DNA of 6,482 nucleotides from Planctomycetota bacterium (GTDB taxonomy: Bacteria > Planctomycetota > Phycisphaerae > UBA1845 > Fen-1342): NCBI GenBank assembly GCA_030616465.1, contig JAUWXH010000126.1, positions 1-6,482 of the forward strand, in the 5' to 3' direction. The notes under the pieces are model-generated. The model saw only the letters and a list, made by a program, of their open reading frames with translations, had not been told where the DNA came from and did not search any database. The position numbers were made by a program, and so were the translations under genes. Below are positions 1 to 6,482 of this stretch, one piece after another (the first letter of the stretch is position 1; each line of letters starts with the position of its first letter).

Positions 1-1113
1 CGTGAGGAGCCACAATGTGCTCGGCTCGGGGATGTGGGCGATCCAGGCCTCGATCTGCCCGAACGGGTTGTAGCCGCCGCCTACAATAGTCAGACCGTCA
101 GCGGAGATCGCGTTCGCCGTGGACAGGCGCCAGCCCGAGAGGTCCAACCCGTACTCGTCGCTCAGGACGTCGTTGAGGTTGCGCATGCCGTCCGGGGCGT
201 CCCAGATGAACGCCACCGGGTGGTCGTAGTTCCAGCTATAACCCACGATGAGCGAGCCGTCCGCGGAAACGTCATAAGCAAAGCTCTCGTAAGGGCCGCC
301 GGGCAGGTCGCCCAGGCCGACCATGCCCTCCTCGGCCGTCCAGCGAAAGGCTTCCGAGGTGTTGTACTCGGAGCGACCCCGGCCCACGATCACCGATCCG
401 TCCCACGATACCGCGTACGCGCTGCTGACGCACGGCCCGTCCGACAGGTCACCCAGGCCAAGCATGCCTTGTTCAGCCGTCCAACGGAAAGCCTCGTGGC
501 CGCAGTCCGAGTGGCCATAGCCCACAACCACCCGTCCGTCGCCCGACACGTCCAGCGCACCGCTATAAAGCAGCTGCCCCGGGAGATCACCCAGGCCGAC
601 CATGCCCTCTTCGGCCGTCCAACGAAAAGCCTCGTAAGGCTCGGAACGGTGCGATTTGCTCAATCCGACCGCCACCGAGCCATCGGCCGAGACGGCCGAT
701 CCAATGCTATAGAACTCCCCGCCGGGCAGGTCACCCAGGCCGACCATGTCTCGCTCGCCCGTCCAGCGGAACGCCTGCGGTCCGGGGGTGCTGCCGCTGG
801 AACCGACAATGACTGTGCCGTCGGCCGAGACACCGCTGGCCCCGCTGCCGGAGCCTCCCGGCAGAAAGCCGAGCCCCTCCATGCCGGCTTCAAGCGTCCA
901 GCGGAAGGCTTCGTGTCTCAACACCGCGTAGTCAGCTCTGCCCACAACAACCGAGCCATCGGCCGAGACCGCCCTTGCGGAGCTGTACGTGCCTCCGGGG
1001 AGGTGCCCCAGGCCCATGAAGAACGGCTCGTCACCAACGCTGCGCGGGGCGGCGCCAAGCGCCAGACCGATCACCCAAGCCAACGCAGCTCGCGTTACGC
1101 AAGATCTGTTCAT
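1..1113 (-). CDS. HAF-repeat secreted protein with PEP-CTERM sorting signal (3' end cut by window)
   Basis: The minus strand is open from the ATG at 1113 to the left edge without a stop, giving 371 residues. Residues 1-28 look like a signal peptide: Arg at 3 and 8, then a hydrophobic stretch at about 9-22. From residue 33 there are six consecutive repeats of 45-48 residues following the pattern GLGDLPGG...S.A..VSADGSVVVG...EAFRWT..GM, the signature of the extracellular HAF-repeat family. A diverged seventh unit covers about 310-358. The last visible residues, IPEPSTLWLLT, are the start of a PEP-CTERM motif: PEP followed by the beginning of a membrane helix; the rest of the helix and the basic tail lie outside the window. 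Known for the family: PEP-CTERM proteins are exported and processed by an exosortase, often in exopolysaccharide-producing bacteria. The repeat fold and the protein's role are unknown; a beta-propeller-like surface protein is only a guess. Start 1113 was chosen because GGAGG lies 8 nt upstream. Confidence 0.9.
   Translation of the reverse strand, partial: MNRSCVTRAALAWVIGLALGAAPRSVGDEPFFMGLGHLPGGTYSSARAVSADGSVVVGRADYAVLRHEAFRWTLEAGMEGLGFLPGGSGSGASGVSADGTVIVGSSGSTPGPQAFRWTGERDMVGLGDLPGGEFYSIGSAVSADGSVAVGLSKSHRSEPYEAFRWTAEEGMVGLGDLPGQLLYSGALDVSGDGRVVVGYGHSDCGHEAFRWTAEQGMLGLGDLSDGPCVSSAYAVSWDGSVIVGRGRSEYNTSEAFRWTAEEGMVGLGDLPGGPYESFAYDVSADGSLIVGYSWNYDHPVAFIWDAPDGMRNLNDVLSDEYGLDLSGWRLSTANAISADGLTIVGGGYNPFGQIEAWIAHIPEPSTLWLLT
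31..1017 (-). repeat. Seven tandem HAF-type coding repeats
   Basis: These are protein repeats that are also visible in the DNA. Units on the minus strand: 1017-883, 882-748, 747-604, 603-466, 465-325, 324-187 and a degenerate last unit at 186-31. Each of the first six opens with Met-x-Gly-Leu-Gly (the first with Met-Gly-Leu-Gly) and carries a Val-Ser-x-Asp-Gly core followed by Val-Gly. Five of them end in Ala-Phe-Arg-Trp-Thr. Unit 6 has Ala-Phe-Ile-Trp-Asp instead, and the last has Glu-Ala-Trp-Ile. Nucleotide identity is highest at the unit junctions (for example around 310-350 and 590-630), consistent with expansion by duplication followed by drift in the middle of each unit. Confidence 0.9.
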
Positions 1114-1121
1114 GACTGGTC

Positions 1122-1126
1122 CCTCC
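1122..1126 (-). promoter_or_regulatory. Shine-Dalgarno site of the HAF-repeat gene
   Basis: GGAGG on the minus strand, 8 nt before the ATG at 1113. It decides the start: another in-frame ATG at 1128 lies just upstream of this site and has no ribosome-binding sequence of its own. Confidence 0.75.
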
Positions 1127-1130
1127 ATTG

Positions 1131-1160
1131 GTTATATTCCCGATGGGACGCTGTTTTCAA
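1131..1160 (-). promoter_or_regulatory. Sigma70-like promoter of the HAF-repeat gene
   Basis: On the minus strand TTGAAA (1160-1155) and TATAAC (1136-1131) are separated by 18 nt; each matches five of six consensus positions. The expected transcription start falls near 1124, at or inside the Shine-Dalgarno site, so the leader would be very short. A start a few bases earlier would keep the ribosome site, and this should be tested. Sequence match only. Confidence 0.5.
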
Positions 1161-1246
1161 GTCCCGCACGCGCAAGATAGAGGAGTCCCCGCGTGCCCCC
1201 GAGAGTCCGCACGGCACGGTAAGCTGCCGACCGCTGGTTGCGCGCT

Positions 1247-1268
1247 GGGCGGCGCGCAGCGCCGTCCC
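1247..1268. other. GC-rich inverted repeat between the HAF gene and the CPBP protease gene
   Basis: GGGCGGCGC and GCGCCGTCCC flank a 3-nt loop and form a nine-pair stem with one bulged T. There is no T-tract on either strand, so it is not a standard intrinsic terminator. It lies 195 nt beyond the CPBP stop codon and could stabilise or end that transcript, but in DNA this GC-rich it may also be chance. Confidence 0.3.
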
Positions 1269-1290
1269 GCCTGCTATCTGCTACCCGTGC

Positions 1291-1343
1291 CTTGCGGCTT
1301 GCGGCTTGCGGCTTGCGGCTTGCGGCTTGCGGCTTGCGGCTTG
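1291..1343. repeat. Heptanucleotide tandem repeat (CTTGCGG)7 plus partial copy
   Basis: Seven perfect copies of CTTGCGG run from 1291 to 1339, followed by CTTG at 1340-1343. On the minus strand the unit reads CCGCAAG. It lies in the gap between two minus-strand genes, downstream of the CPBP protease stop and upstream of the HAF gene promoter. Because 7 is not a multiple of 3, all frames through it read as repeated peptides (for example QAASRKP on the minus strand), which produce spurious open frames. Perfect identity of all copies suggests recent slippage expansion or ongoing homogenisation. Confidence 0.95.
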
Positions 1344-1462
1344 GTCTGTTCGCCCGTTCATCCCGCCACCCCGATGCGCCGTGTATGCTACCCGACACCC
1401 CGTCAAGGCGCCAAGCGATGCACCCCCCGTCCGCCGTGCACAGATGGCTGTCGCGGGGCGCC

Positions 1463-2332
1463 CTACCGCCCGTCCGTGAGCAGCTCCGGTGCCAGGTAGA
1501 GCATCACCATGGTGCGGGCGTTGAACAGGGAATGGGCCAGCACGCAGGCCGTCAGGGAGCGGTAGCGTACCCGGACGTAGCCCAATACCACGCCCATTGT
1601 CACCAGCGGCAGCACGGTCTGTGGCTGGCCGATGTGCATCAACCCGAACAGGAGGGCCGAGAGCCCTACAGCAACCCAGGTCCGTCGCGTGGCGGTCCAG
1701 ATGGCACCGAGCAGCACCCCGCGGAAGAACAGCTCCTCGGCCGCCGGAGCCACCGCCAGCACGACGATGAAAAGCTGCACCGGCCCGCGCCAGTCCCATT
1801 CGCTGTCGTGCAGGGCTTGCATGGCGGGGTGGATCGGCGGTACCGCGTCCGGCTCGAGCCACTTCCACGCCACCTGGTCCATCTGCAATTGCACGGTACA
1901 TAGCGGTATCACCACTAGCGCGGCGACGAGGCCGACCCACAACGTGCCCGTGATGCCGACCCGGTCGCTGCCCTCGCCGGCGAACGGGCGCCGGGCCGCC
2001 AGGATCACGACCATCAGCGCGCAGGCCAGCAGCCTGGCCGTGGCGTCGGCGCTTTGCAGCGCGTGCCAGTCAAGGGAACCGGGTTTGTTCAGCATCGCGT
2101 GGGCATCGAAAGTGGTCTTGAGGCCGGCGATCAGGATTCGAGCGACGATGACGTACAACAGAACCGCGGCGCCAGCATGCAGGAGGTGGGGCCCGGCGTG
2201 CGTCCAGCCGTGCTCAGCCAACGGATCACGCCAGCGGCCGCGGCGGAAAAGCTGCACGAGCAGCACCACAACGGTCAACGCCCCGACGCCGTGCACGCCG
2301 ATGTTAATCGCCTCGACCGTGTGCGGGTTCAT
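1463..2332 (-). CDS. CPBP-family intramembrane metalloprotease (CAAX-protease/Abi type)
   Basis: 289-residue polytopic membrane protein. The three family motifs are present in order: EELFFR (EExxxR, residues 199-204), FGLMH (FxxxH, 229-233) and HSLFN (HxxxN, 267-271). In characterised relatives such as Rce1 the Glu and His residues form the active site within the membrane. Hydrophobic segments lie at about 11-30, 51-70, 97-113, 128-146, 186-210 and 218-280. The N-terminal half is not conserved in type and includes a probable extracytoplasmic or loop stretch at 147-185. Bacterial CPBP proteins act in processes ranging from prenylated-peptide maturation to bacteriocin immunity; nothing here identifies the substrate. 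It lies 77 nt after nusA on the same strand with no terminator seen between, so co-transcription is possible. The ATG at 2332 has no clear Shine-Dalgarno site, but no ATG or GTG occurs in frame between it and the nusA stop. Confidence 0.88.
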   Translation of the reverse strand: MNPHTVEAINIGVHGVGALTVVVLLVQLFRRGRWRDPLAEHGWTHAGPHLLHAGAAVLLYVIVARILIAGLKTTFDAHAMLNKPGSLDWHALQSADATARLLACALMVVILAARRPFAGEGSDRVGITGTLWVGLVAALVVIPLCTVQLQMDQVAWKWLEPDAVPPIHPAMQALHDSEWDWRGPVQLFIVVLAVAPAAEELFFRGVLLGAIWTATRRTWVAVGLSALLFGLMHIGQPQTVLPLVTMGVVLGYVRVRYRSLTACVLAHSLFNARTMVMLYLAPELLTDGR

Positions 2333-2409
2333 AGTTGACGGGTTCGCTGCTGGTCCCGGTCTGATCGCGCCACCGGCCGGGTGAACGCGGGGCGCGCGGT
2401 CGCGACGCT

Positions 2410-4017
2410 CTAGGGGTTCGGTGTATCGGCGGAGGCATCGGTCTCATTCACGGGCTGCTCGGGCGCGGCGTCTGCCTGGGGCGTCGCCTCCAGCTCGGGC
2501 TCCGGAACGGAGATCGCTGCCGCTGGCGGTGCTTCGGGTGCCGGCGGTGCCTCGGACGCCGACGGTTCGACGGTGTGCTCCTCGGCCGGCGGTTCCATAG
2601 TCGCTTCGGCCACGGCTTCACTCGTCTCGGCGGCTTGGTGGCCGGCTTCGGTAACCGCCGGGCCTTCTGCCGCCGCGACTACATCCGATTCAGCGACGTA
2701 CGCGGCTTCCTCAGGGGCGGCTTCCGTCAGGTCGGTCGGAGTTGCGGCCTCGGCTTCATCGGTCGGAGTTGCCGCCTCGGCCAGATCGGTGGACGTCGTC
2801 GCCTCGGCTTCGCCCTCCTGCACGCCGGCCGCCTCCAGCTCCGCCTTGGCCTTCTGGGCGGCCTCGCGCTCCTCTTCCAACCGGATGACCTCTTCCCCGG
2901 CCGCCTCGACGATCCGCTCGGTGAGCTCGGGGGTGATCTCGAGCGCGGTCATGAGCTCCTCGGGACCGATCTCATCGACGTCCGCCACCGAAACGCAGCC
3001 GATCGCGATGAGCTTGTCGATCAGCACGTCGTCCACGCCCTCGACCTGGCGCATGACTTCGGCCATGTTCTCGAGGTTCTTGGTGTGCTCGGTGGGCGTG
3101 AGGATATCGATGTCCCAGCGGCTCAGCCGCGCCGCCAGCCGCACGTTCTGCCCGCGCTTGCCGATCGCCAACGAAAGCTGATCTTCCAACACGATCACGG
3201 TGGCCTTGCCGAGTTCCAGGCACAGGGCGATCTCCTGCACCTCGGCCGGCTTGAGCGCGTTCTGAATCAGGATCTGGCTGGACTCGTTAAAGCGGACGAT
3301 GTCGATTTTCTCGCCGCCCAGCTCTTCCACGATGTTCTTGATGCGGCTGCCGCGCACACCGACACACGCCCCGACGGCGTCCACCTTCGAATCGATGCTG
3401 GCGACGGCGACCTTGGTGCGGTAGCCGGCCTCGCGCGCCAGCGTTTTGAGCTCGATGATCTGCTCGGCAACCTCCGGTACCTCCAGCTCAAACAGCCGCA
3501 GGATGAACTCGGGGCTCGAGCGCGACAGGATGATCTTCACCTGGTTCGGTTGCTCGCGCACCTCGAGGACCAGCACGCGCAGGCGGTCGCCGACGGCGTG
3601 GGTCTCGCCGGGGATCTGCTCGCTGCGCGGCAGGAACCCCTCGGCGCGCCCCAGGTTGACCAGCAGGTTGCCGCCCTCGGACCGGGCGACCGTCCCGGTC
3701 ACGATGGTGCCACGGCGCCCGGTGTAATCCTCGTAGATGCTGGCCCGCTCACGCTCGCGCGTCCGCTGGATGATGACCTGCTTGGCGGTTTGGGCTGCGA
3801 TCCGCCCGAGGACGTGCATGTCCACCGCCTTGCCGCCGATGGTGGCGCTGATGTCCCCGCTGGCCAGGTCGAGCTTGACTTCCGCGTCTTCGACGTCGTC
3901 GTAGGCCTTGCGCACGGCGGTGGCCATGGCGCCTTCCAGGTCGGCAATGAAACCATCGCGGTCGATGTTCTTGTCACGGCAAATGCTGTCGATAATCCGA
4001 AGCAAGTCCTGGTTCAT
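2410..4017 (-). CDS. nusA: Transcription termination/antitermination factor NusA
   Basis: 535 residues. Order of domains: N-terminal RNA-polymerase-binding domain (about 1-100, starting MNQDLLRIIDSICRDKNI), S1 RNA-binding domain (about 101-165), KH1 (about 200-265, GVRG at 220-223), KH2 (about 270-345, GKRG at 286-289), one helix-hairpin-helix-like segment (about 330-375, ending in ELTERIVEAA), a charged helix at 375-397, then an Ala/Glu/Pro/Thr-rich acidic tail to the end. NusA binds the RNA polymerase flap and nascent RNA and controls pausing, termination and antitermination. The core is like Bacillus-type NusA (about 370 residues); the tail takes the place of the C-terminal acidic repeats of E. 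coli NusA but has a different sequence. The start has a purine-rich AAAGGCGGA stretch just upstream. Unlike the frequent rimP-nusA-infB order, the upstream gene is an ABC ATPase separated by a terminator and the downstream gene is a CPBP protease. Confidence 0.97.
   Translation of the reverse strand: MNQDLLRIIDSICRDKNIDRDGFIADLEGAMATAVRKAYDDVEDAEVKLDLASGDISATIGGKAVDMHVLGRIAAQTAKQVIIQRTRERERASIYEDYTGRRGTIVTGTVARSEGGNLLVNLGRAEGFLPRSEQIPGETHAVGDRLRVLVLEVREQPNQVKIILSRSSPEFILRLFELEVPEVAEQIIELKTLAREAGYRTKVAVASIDSKVDAVGACVGVRGSRIKNIVEELGGEKIDIVRFNESSQILIQNALKPAEVQEIALCLELGKATVIVLEDQLSLAIGKRGQNVRLAARLSRWDIDILTPTEHTKNLENMAEVMRQVEGVDDVLIDKLIAIGCVSVADVDEIGPEELMTALEITPELTERIVEAAGEEVIRLEEEREAAQKAKAELEAAGVQEGEAEATTSTDLAEAATPTDEAEAATPTDLTEAAPEEAAYVAESDVVAAAEGPAVTEAGHQAAETSEAVAEATMEPPAEEHTVEPSASEAPPAPEAPPAAAISVPEPELEATPQADAAPEQPVNETDASADTPNP
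2734..2814 (-). repeat. 27-bp tandem repeat in the NusA tail (three units)
   Basis: Units at 2734-2760, 2761-2787 and 2788-2814. The first two are nearly identical and the third is diverged. On the protein they give a nine-residue period around residues 402-428 with Thr-Asp-x-x-Glu-Ala-Ala/Thr-Thr as the recurring core. The tail is acidic and low in complexity, and the repeat is in frame, so copy number could change without disrupting the protein. Confidence 0.8.
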
Positions 4018-4185
4018 CGCGAGTTCCGCCTTTCTGCTCCGGCGTCACGATTCGCGGCCAGCTCCGTTTGTCCGTCCGGGACCTTGGCCGCGGCCAAAAA
4101 AATGGGCCGCAGCCGCGACCCATCAGTGTCCGCACGCGGACCTGATTCCGGTCTTGTCTGCCGCAGGGCCTGCCCGCTCGGCGGT
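4018..4185. other. Intergenic region between the ABC ATPase gene and nusA
   Basis: Contains the intrinsic terminator of the ATPase gene (4096-4123), a perfect 14-bp palindrome TTGGCCGCGGCCAA at 4084-4097 directly after it, and the nusA leader. Because a terminator precedes nusA, a nusA promoter is expected between about 4095 and 4018, but I could not see a convincing -35/-10 pair. A smaller inverted repeat, GTCCGC-AC-GCGGAC, lies at about 4128-4141. Confidence 0.6.
4096..4123 (-). terminator. Rho-independent terminator of the ABC ATPase gene
   Basis: On the minus strand ATGGGTCGC and GCGGCCCAT pair over nine positions (one G-U) around a GGCT loop, and the stem runs directly into seven T residues, the last stem base included. 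It begins 62 nt after the TGA stop at 4186-4188. This is the textbook form of an intrinsic terminator and sits in the right place and orientation. Confidence 0.88.
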
Positions 4186-5373
<1,188 letters not shown>

Positions 5374-5376
5374 CGG

Positions 5377-5382
5377 TTCCTC
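5377..5382 (-). promoter_or_regulatory. Shine-Dalgarno site of the ABC ATPase gene
   Basis: GAGGAA on the minus strand, with the GAGG core 5 nt from the ATG at 5373. It supports 5373 as the start over the in-frame ATG at 5442, which would add 23 residues lacking in the family and which lies upstream of the probable transcription start. Confidence 0.75.
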
Positions 5383-5429
5383 GCGGCATGCCTGCCCAAG
5401 AAACGAATCCGTGCCTTGCCGGTAGGGTG

Positions 5430-5459
5430 AGTATAGGAACAACTCTGCGGCACCGTCAA
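5430..5459 (-). promoter_or_regulatory. Sigma70-like promoter of the ABC ATPase gene
   Basis: On the minus strand TTGACG (5459-5454) and TATACT (5435-5430) are separated by 18 nt; each matches five of six consensus positions. The transcription start is expected near 5423, giving a leader of about 50 nt with the Shine-Dalgarno site in it. Together with the terminator at 4096-4123 it makes the ATPase a likely single-gene unit. Confidence 0.65.
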
Positions 5460-5465
5460 TTGACG
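5454..5465. promoter_or_regulatory. Perfect 12-bp palindrome over the -35 of the ATPase promoter (possible operator)
   Basis: CGTCAATTGACG reads the same on both strands and contains the -35 hexamer TTGACG on each. Its position would let a dimeric regulator block polymerase, as expected for a sugar-uptake gene, but no regulator gene is in the window and the function is inferred from position only. Confidence 0.35.
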
Positions 5466-5502
5466 GGCGTCGGCACAGATCGCGGTCGCCGACGTCGGTG
5501 TG

Positions 5503-5532
5503 TTGCCGGTGTCAGCGACGAGGCGGTATCCT
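5503..5532 (+). promoter_or_regulatory. Weak candidate promoter of the GT39-like gene
   Basis: TTGCCG (5503-5508) and TATCCT (5527-5532) are 18 nt apart; each matches four of six consensus positions. It is the best pair I found ahead of the plus-strand gene but is weak, and the leader would be about 75 nt. Confidence 0.22.
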
Positions 5533-5613
5533 GCCGTCGGCCGACAGGTTGGCTGCTGACGCCGCTGGACCGGACACTACCGCTGAGGAGACGCGTGAGA
5601 CGGAACGGCTCCA

Positions 5614-6482
5614 ATGCCGCGTAAGAGACAGACGCCGCATGATCCGAGCAAGCGCCACGGCGGCGCGAGCAGGACCCGGGCGAGCATGGATCGGGACCCG
5701 CCGGCGGCGAATCCTTTTGTGCAGGCGCCAACCGGGGCCCTTTCCACGCGCGCTTTCTGGCTCACGCTGGCGGGCTTGTGTCTGGCCGGCTTGCTGCTGC
5801 GAGCGGTCATCTTCAGCGAGTACGTCCAGAAAAACCCTATCGCCGAGCGGCCCTGGATCGATGGACAGATCTACTGGCTAATGGCAGAGAGAATGGCCTC
5901 CGGCGAGTGGATCGGCGATACGCCGTTTCTCTCAGCACCGCTCTACCCGTACTTCCTCGGCGTGGTGCGAGCGCTCGGCGGTGGGCTGATAAGCGTGTAC
6001 GTCACGCAGACGTTCATGCACCTGATCACGGCGGTTCTGATCGCTTGCGGGACGCGAATCCGCTTCGGGCCGGTGGCGGGGCTTATCGCGGCAGGGTTGT
6101 TCCTGGCTCTGACGGAGCCGGCCATGTGGAGTTCGCGCATCGTGGCCGGCACGCTGCAACTGTTGCTGGTCGCACTGCTCTGGTGGCGCTGGGCCGCACT
6201 CGCGGAGCATGAGTCGCAGCGCTGGCGTGAGGTGGTTGTCGTTGGGCTGCTGATCGGCGTGTTCGCGCTCAGCTACCCGGCCGGGGTCTTGCTCGCTCCC
6301 GTGTACGCGGCCTGGCTCTGGTGGACCGGCGGGCGGCGGGCCGCAGCAACCGGCCGAGCCCTAGCCGGGCTCGCCTGCGCCGTAGTCACCATCGCTCCCG
6401 CCACGCTGCATAACGCTTGGGTCGGCGGAGAGTTCATACCGATCACCGCTCACGCCGGCATCACCATGCTTCACGGCAACGC
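5614..6482 (+). CDS. GT39/PMT-like membrane glycosyltransferase (3' end cut by window)
   Basis: Open from the ATG at 5614 to the right edge: 289 residues visible and no stop. After a basic, Pro-rich N-terminus (1-45) comes a membrane helix at about 47-66, then a loop with Asp83 in WIDGQIYWLMAERMASGEW and SAPLYPYFLG (107-116). The Asp in this first loop is the expected catalytic residue of GT-C enzymes related to GT39/PMT_2, which move a sugar from a lipid-phosphate carrier onto lipid or protein. Further hydrophobic segments lie at about 127-148, 152-170, 176-196, 206-236 and 246-264, followed by AWVGGEFIPITAHAGITMLHGN in two parts (268-278 and 279-289), a motif I recall from planctomycete GT39 proteins that often carry C-terminal TPRs; the C-terminus is not visible. 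Start is uncertain: ATG 5614 (only GGAACGG upstream) or ATG 5686 (AGGA upstream, 24 residues shorter); an in-frame stop at 5596 limits the choice. Transcribed away from the ATPase gene. Confidence 0.82.
   Translation, partial: MPRKRQTPHDPSKRHGGASRTRASMDRDPPAANPFVQAPTGALSTRAFWLTLAGLCLAGLLLRAVIFSEYVQKNPIAERPWIDGQIYWLMAERMASGEWIGDTPFLSAPLYPYFLGVVRALGGGLISVYVTQTFMHLITAVLIACGTRIRFGPVAGLIAAGLFLALTEPAMWSSRIVAGTLQLLLVALLWWRWAALAEHESQRWREVVVVGLLIGVFALSYPAGVLLAPVYAAWLWWTGGRRAAATGRALAGLACAVVTIAPATLHNAWVGGEFIPITAHAGITMLHGN

Larger units (their letters stand above)
1114..1462. other. 349-nt intergenic region
   Basis: Holds the Shine-Dalgarno site and promoter of the HAF gene at its left end, the hairpin at 1247-1268 and the heptamer array at 1291-1343. 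Open frames crossing it on both strands are created by the heptamer array and show no recognisable family. I see no RNA gene and no intrinsic terminator for the CPBP gene in it. Confidence 0.7.
5374..5613. other. Divergent intergenic region
   Basis: 240 nt between two genes read in opposite directions. It carries the ATPase promoter and Shine-Dalgarno site, and three short perfect palindromes: CGTCAATTGACG (5454-5465), CCGACGTCGG (5489-5498) and GTCGGCCGAC (5536-5545). The last two are plausible by chance at this GC content. GAGGAG at 5585-5590 looks like a ribosome site but is 23 nt from the ATG at 5614 and has no useful start after it. Confidence 0.6.

Noticed and set aside
1113..1128. Upstream in-frame ATG at 1128 as start of the HAF gene
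   Set aside because: It has no ribosome-binding sequence, while ATG 1113 has GGAGG at proper spacing and is followed by a typical signal peptide.
1291..1343. Possible CRISPR or iteron array
   Set aside because: The unit is 7 bp with no spacers, no cas or replication genes nearby; it is a simple tandem repeat.
34..1479. Open frame of 481 codons on the plus strand at the left end
   Set aside because: Antisense to the HAF-repeat gene; its internal repeats are the mirror of the HAF units and it runs on through the heptamer array.
1238..1940. Open frames on both strands spanning the heptamer array (with repeated RLAACGL or QAASRKP peptides)
   Set aside because: Produced by the 7-bp repeat being open in all frames; they overlap the CPBP protease gene in the wrong frame or strand and have no family.
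2333..2409. Terminator between nusA and the CPBP protease gene
   Set aside because: There is a GC-rich inverted repeat (CACCGGCCGGGTG, 2371-2383) but no T-tract on the minus strand, so it is not a convincing intrinsic terminator.
4084..4102. Plus-strand terminator formed by TTGGCCGCGGCCAA
   Set aside because: On the plus strand it is followed by A residues, not T; no plus-strand gene ends here.
5374..5442. N-terminal extension of the ABC ATPase from ATG 5442
   Set aside because: The extra 23 residues are not part of the family, the strong Shine-Dalgarno site precedes 5373, and the -10 box lies inside the extension.

Overview
High-GC bacterial chromosome, most likely Planctomycetota or a close relative. 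That placement is an inference from three things: a secreted protein built of HAF-type repeats and ending in a PEP-CTERM sorting motif, a GT39-like membrane glycosyltransferase of a type I associate with planctomycete genomes, and the overall GC-rich coding style. No mobile element, CRISPR array, tRNA or rRNA was seen. The window holds five real genes; two of them (left and right edges) are cut by the window.

Layout, left to right. (1) 1-1113, minus: secreted HAF-repeat/PEP-CTERM protein, C-terminus cut off just inside the sorting signal, with its own Shine-Dalgarno site and a good sigma70-like promoter. (2) 1114-1462: intergenic, carrying that promoter, a GC-rich hairpin and a perfect heptanucleotide tandem repeat (seven full copies). 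(3) 1463-2332, minus: CPBP-family (CAAX-protease-like) membrane protease with all three motifs. (4) 2410-4017, minus: NusA, complete, with an unusually long Ala/Glu/Pro-rich acidic tail containing a 27-bp repeat. (5) 4018-4185: intergenic with a convincing Rho-independent terminator for the gene upstream. (6) 4186-5373, minus: MalK/UgpC/MsmX-type sugar ABC-transporter ATPase, without permeases or binding protein in view, with a strong promoter and a palindrome over the -35. (7) 5374-5613: divergent intergenic region. (8) 5614-6482, plus: GT39/PMT-like multi-pass glycosyltransferase, cut by the right edge.

How they work together: the genes do not form one obvious pathway. The ABC ATPase appears to be a single-gene transcription unit with promoter and terminator. 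nusA and the CPBP protease may be co-transcribed (77-nt gap, no terminator seen). The HAF/PEP-CTERM gene has its own promoter. nusA lacks its common neighbours rimP and infB. I did not find a convincing new multi-gene system; the more unusual items are the ATPase insertion, the NusA tail repeats, the heptamer array and the palindrome at the ATPase promoter.
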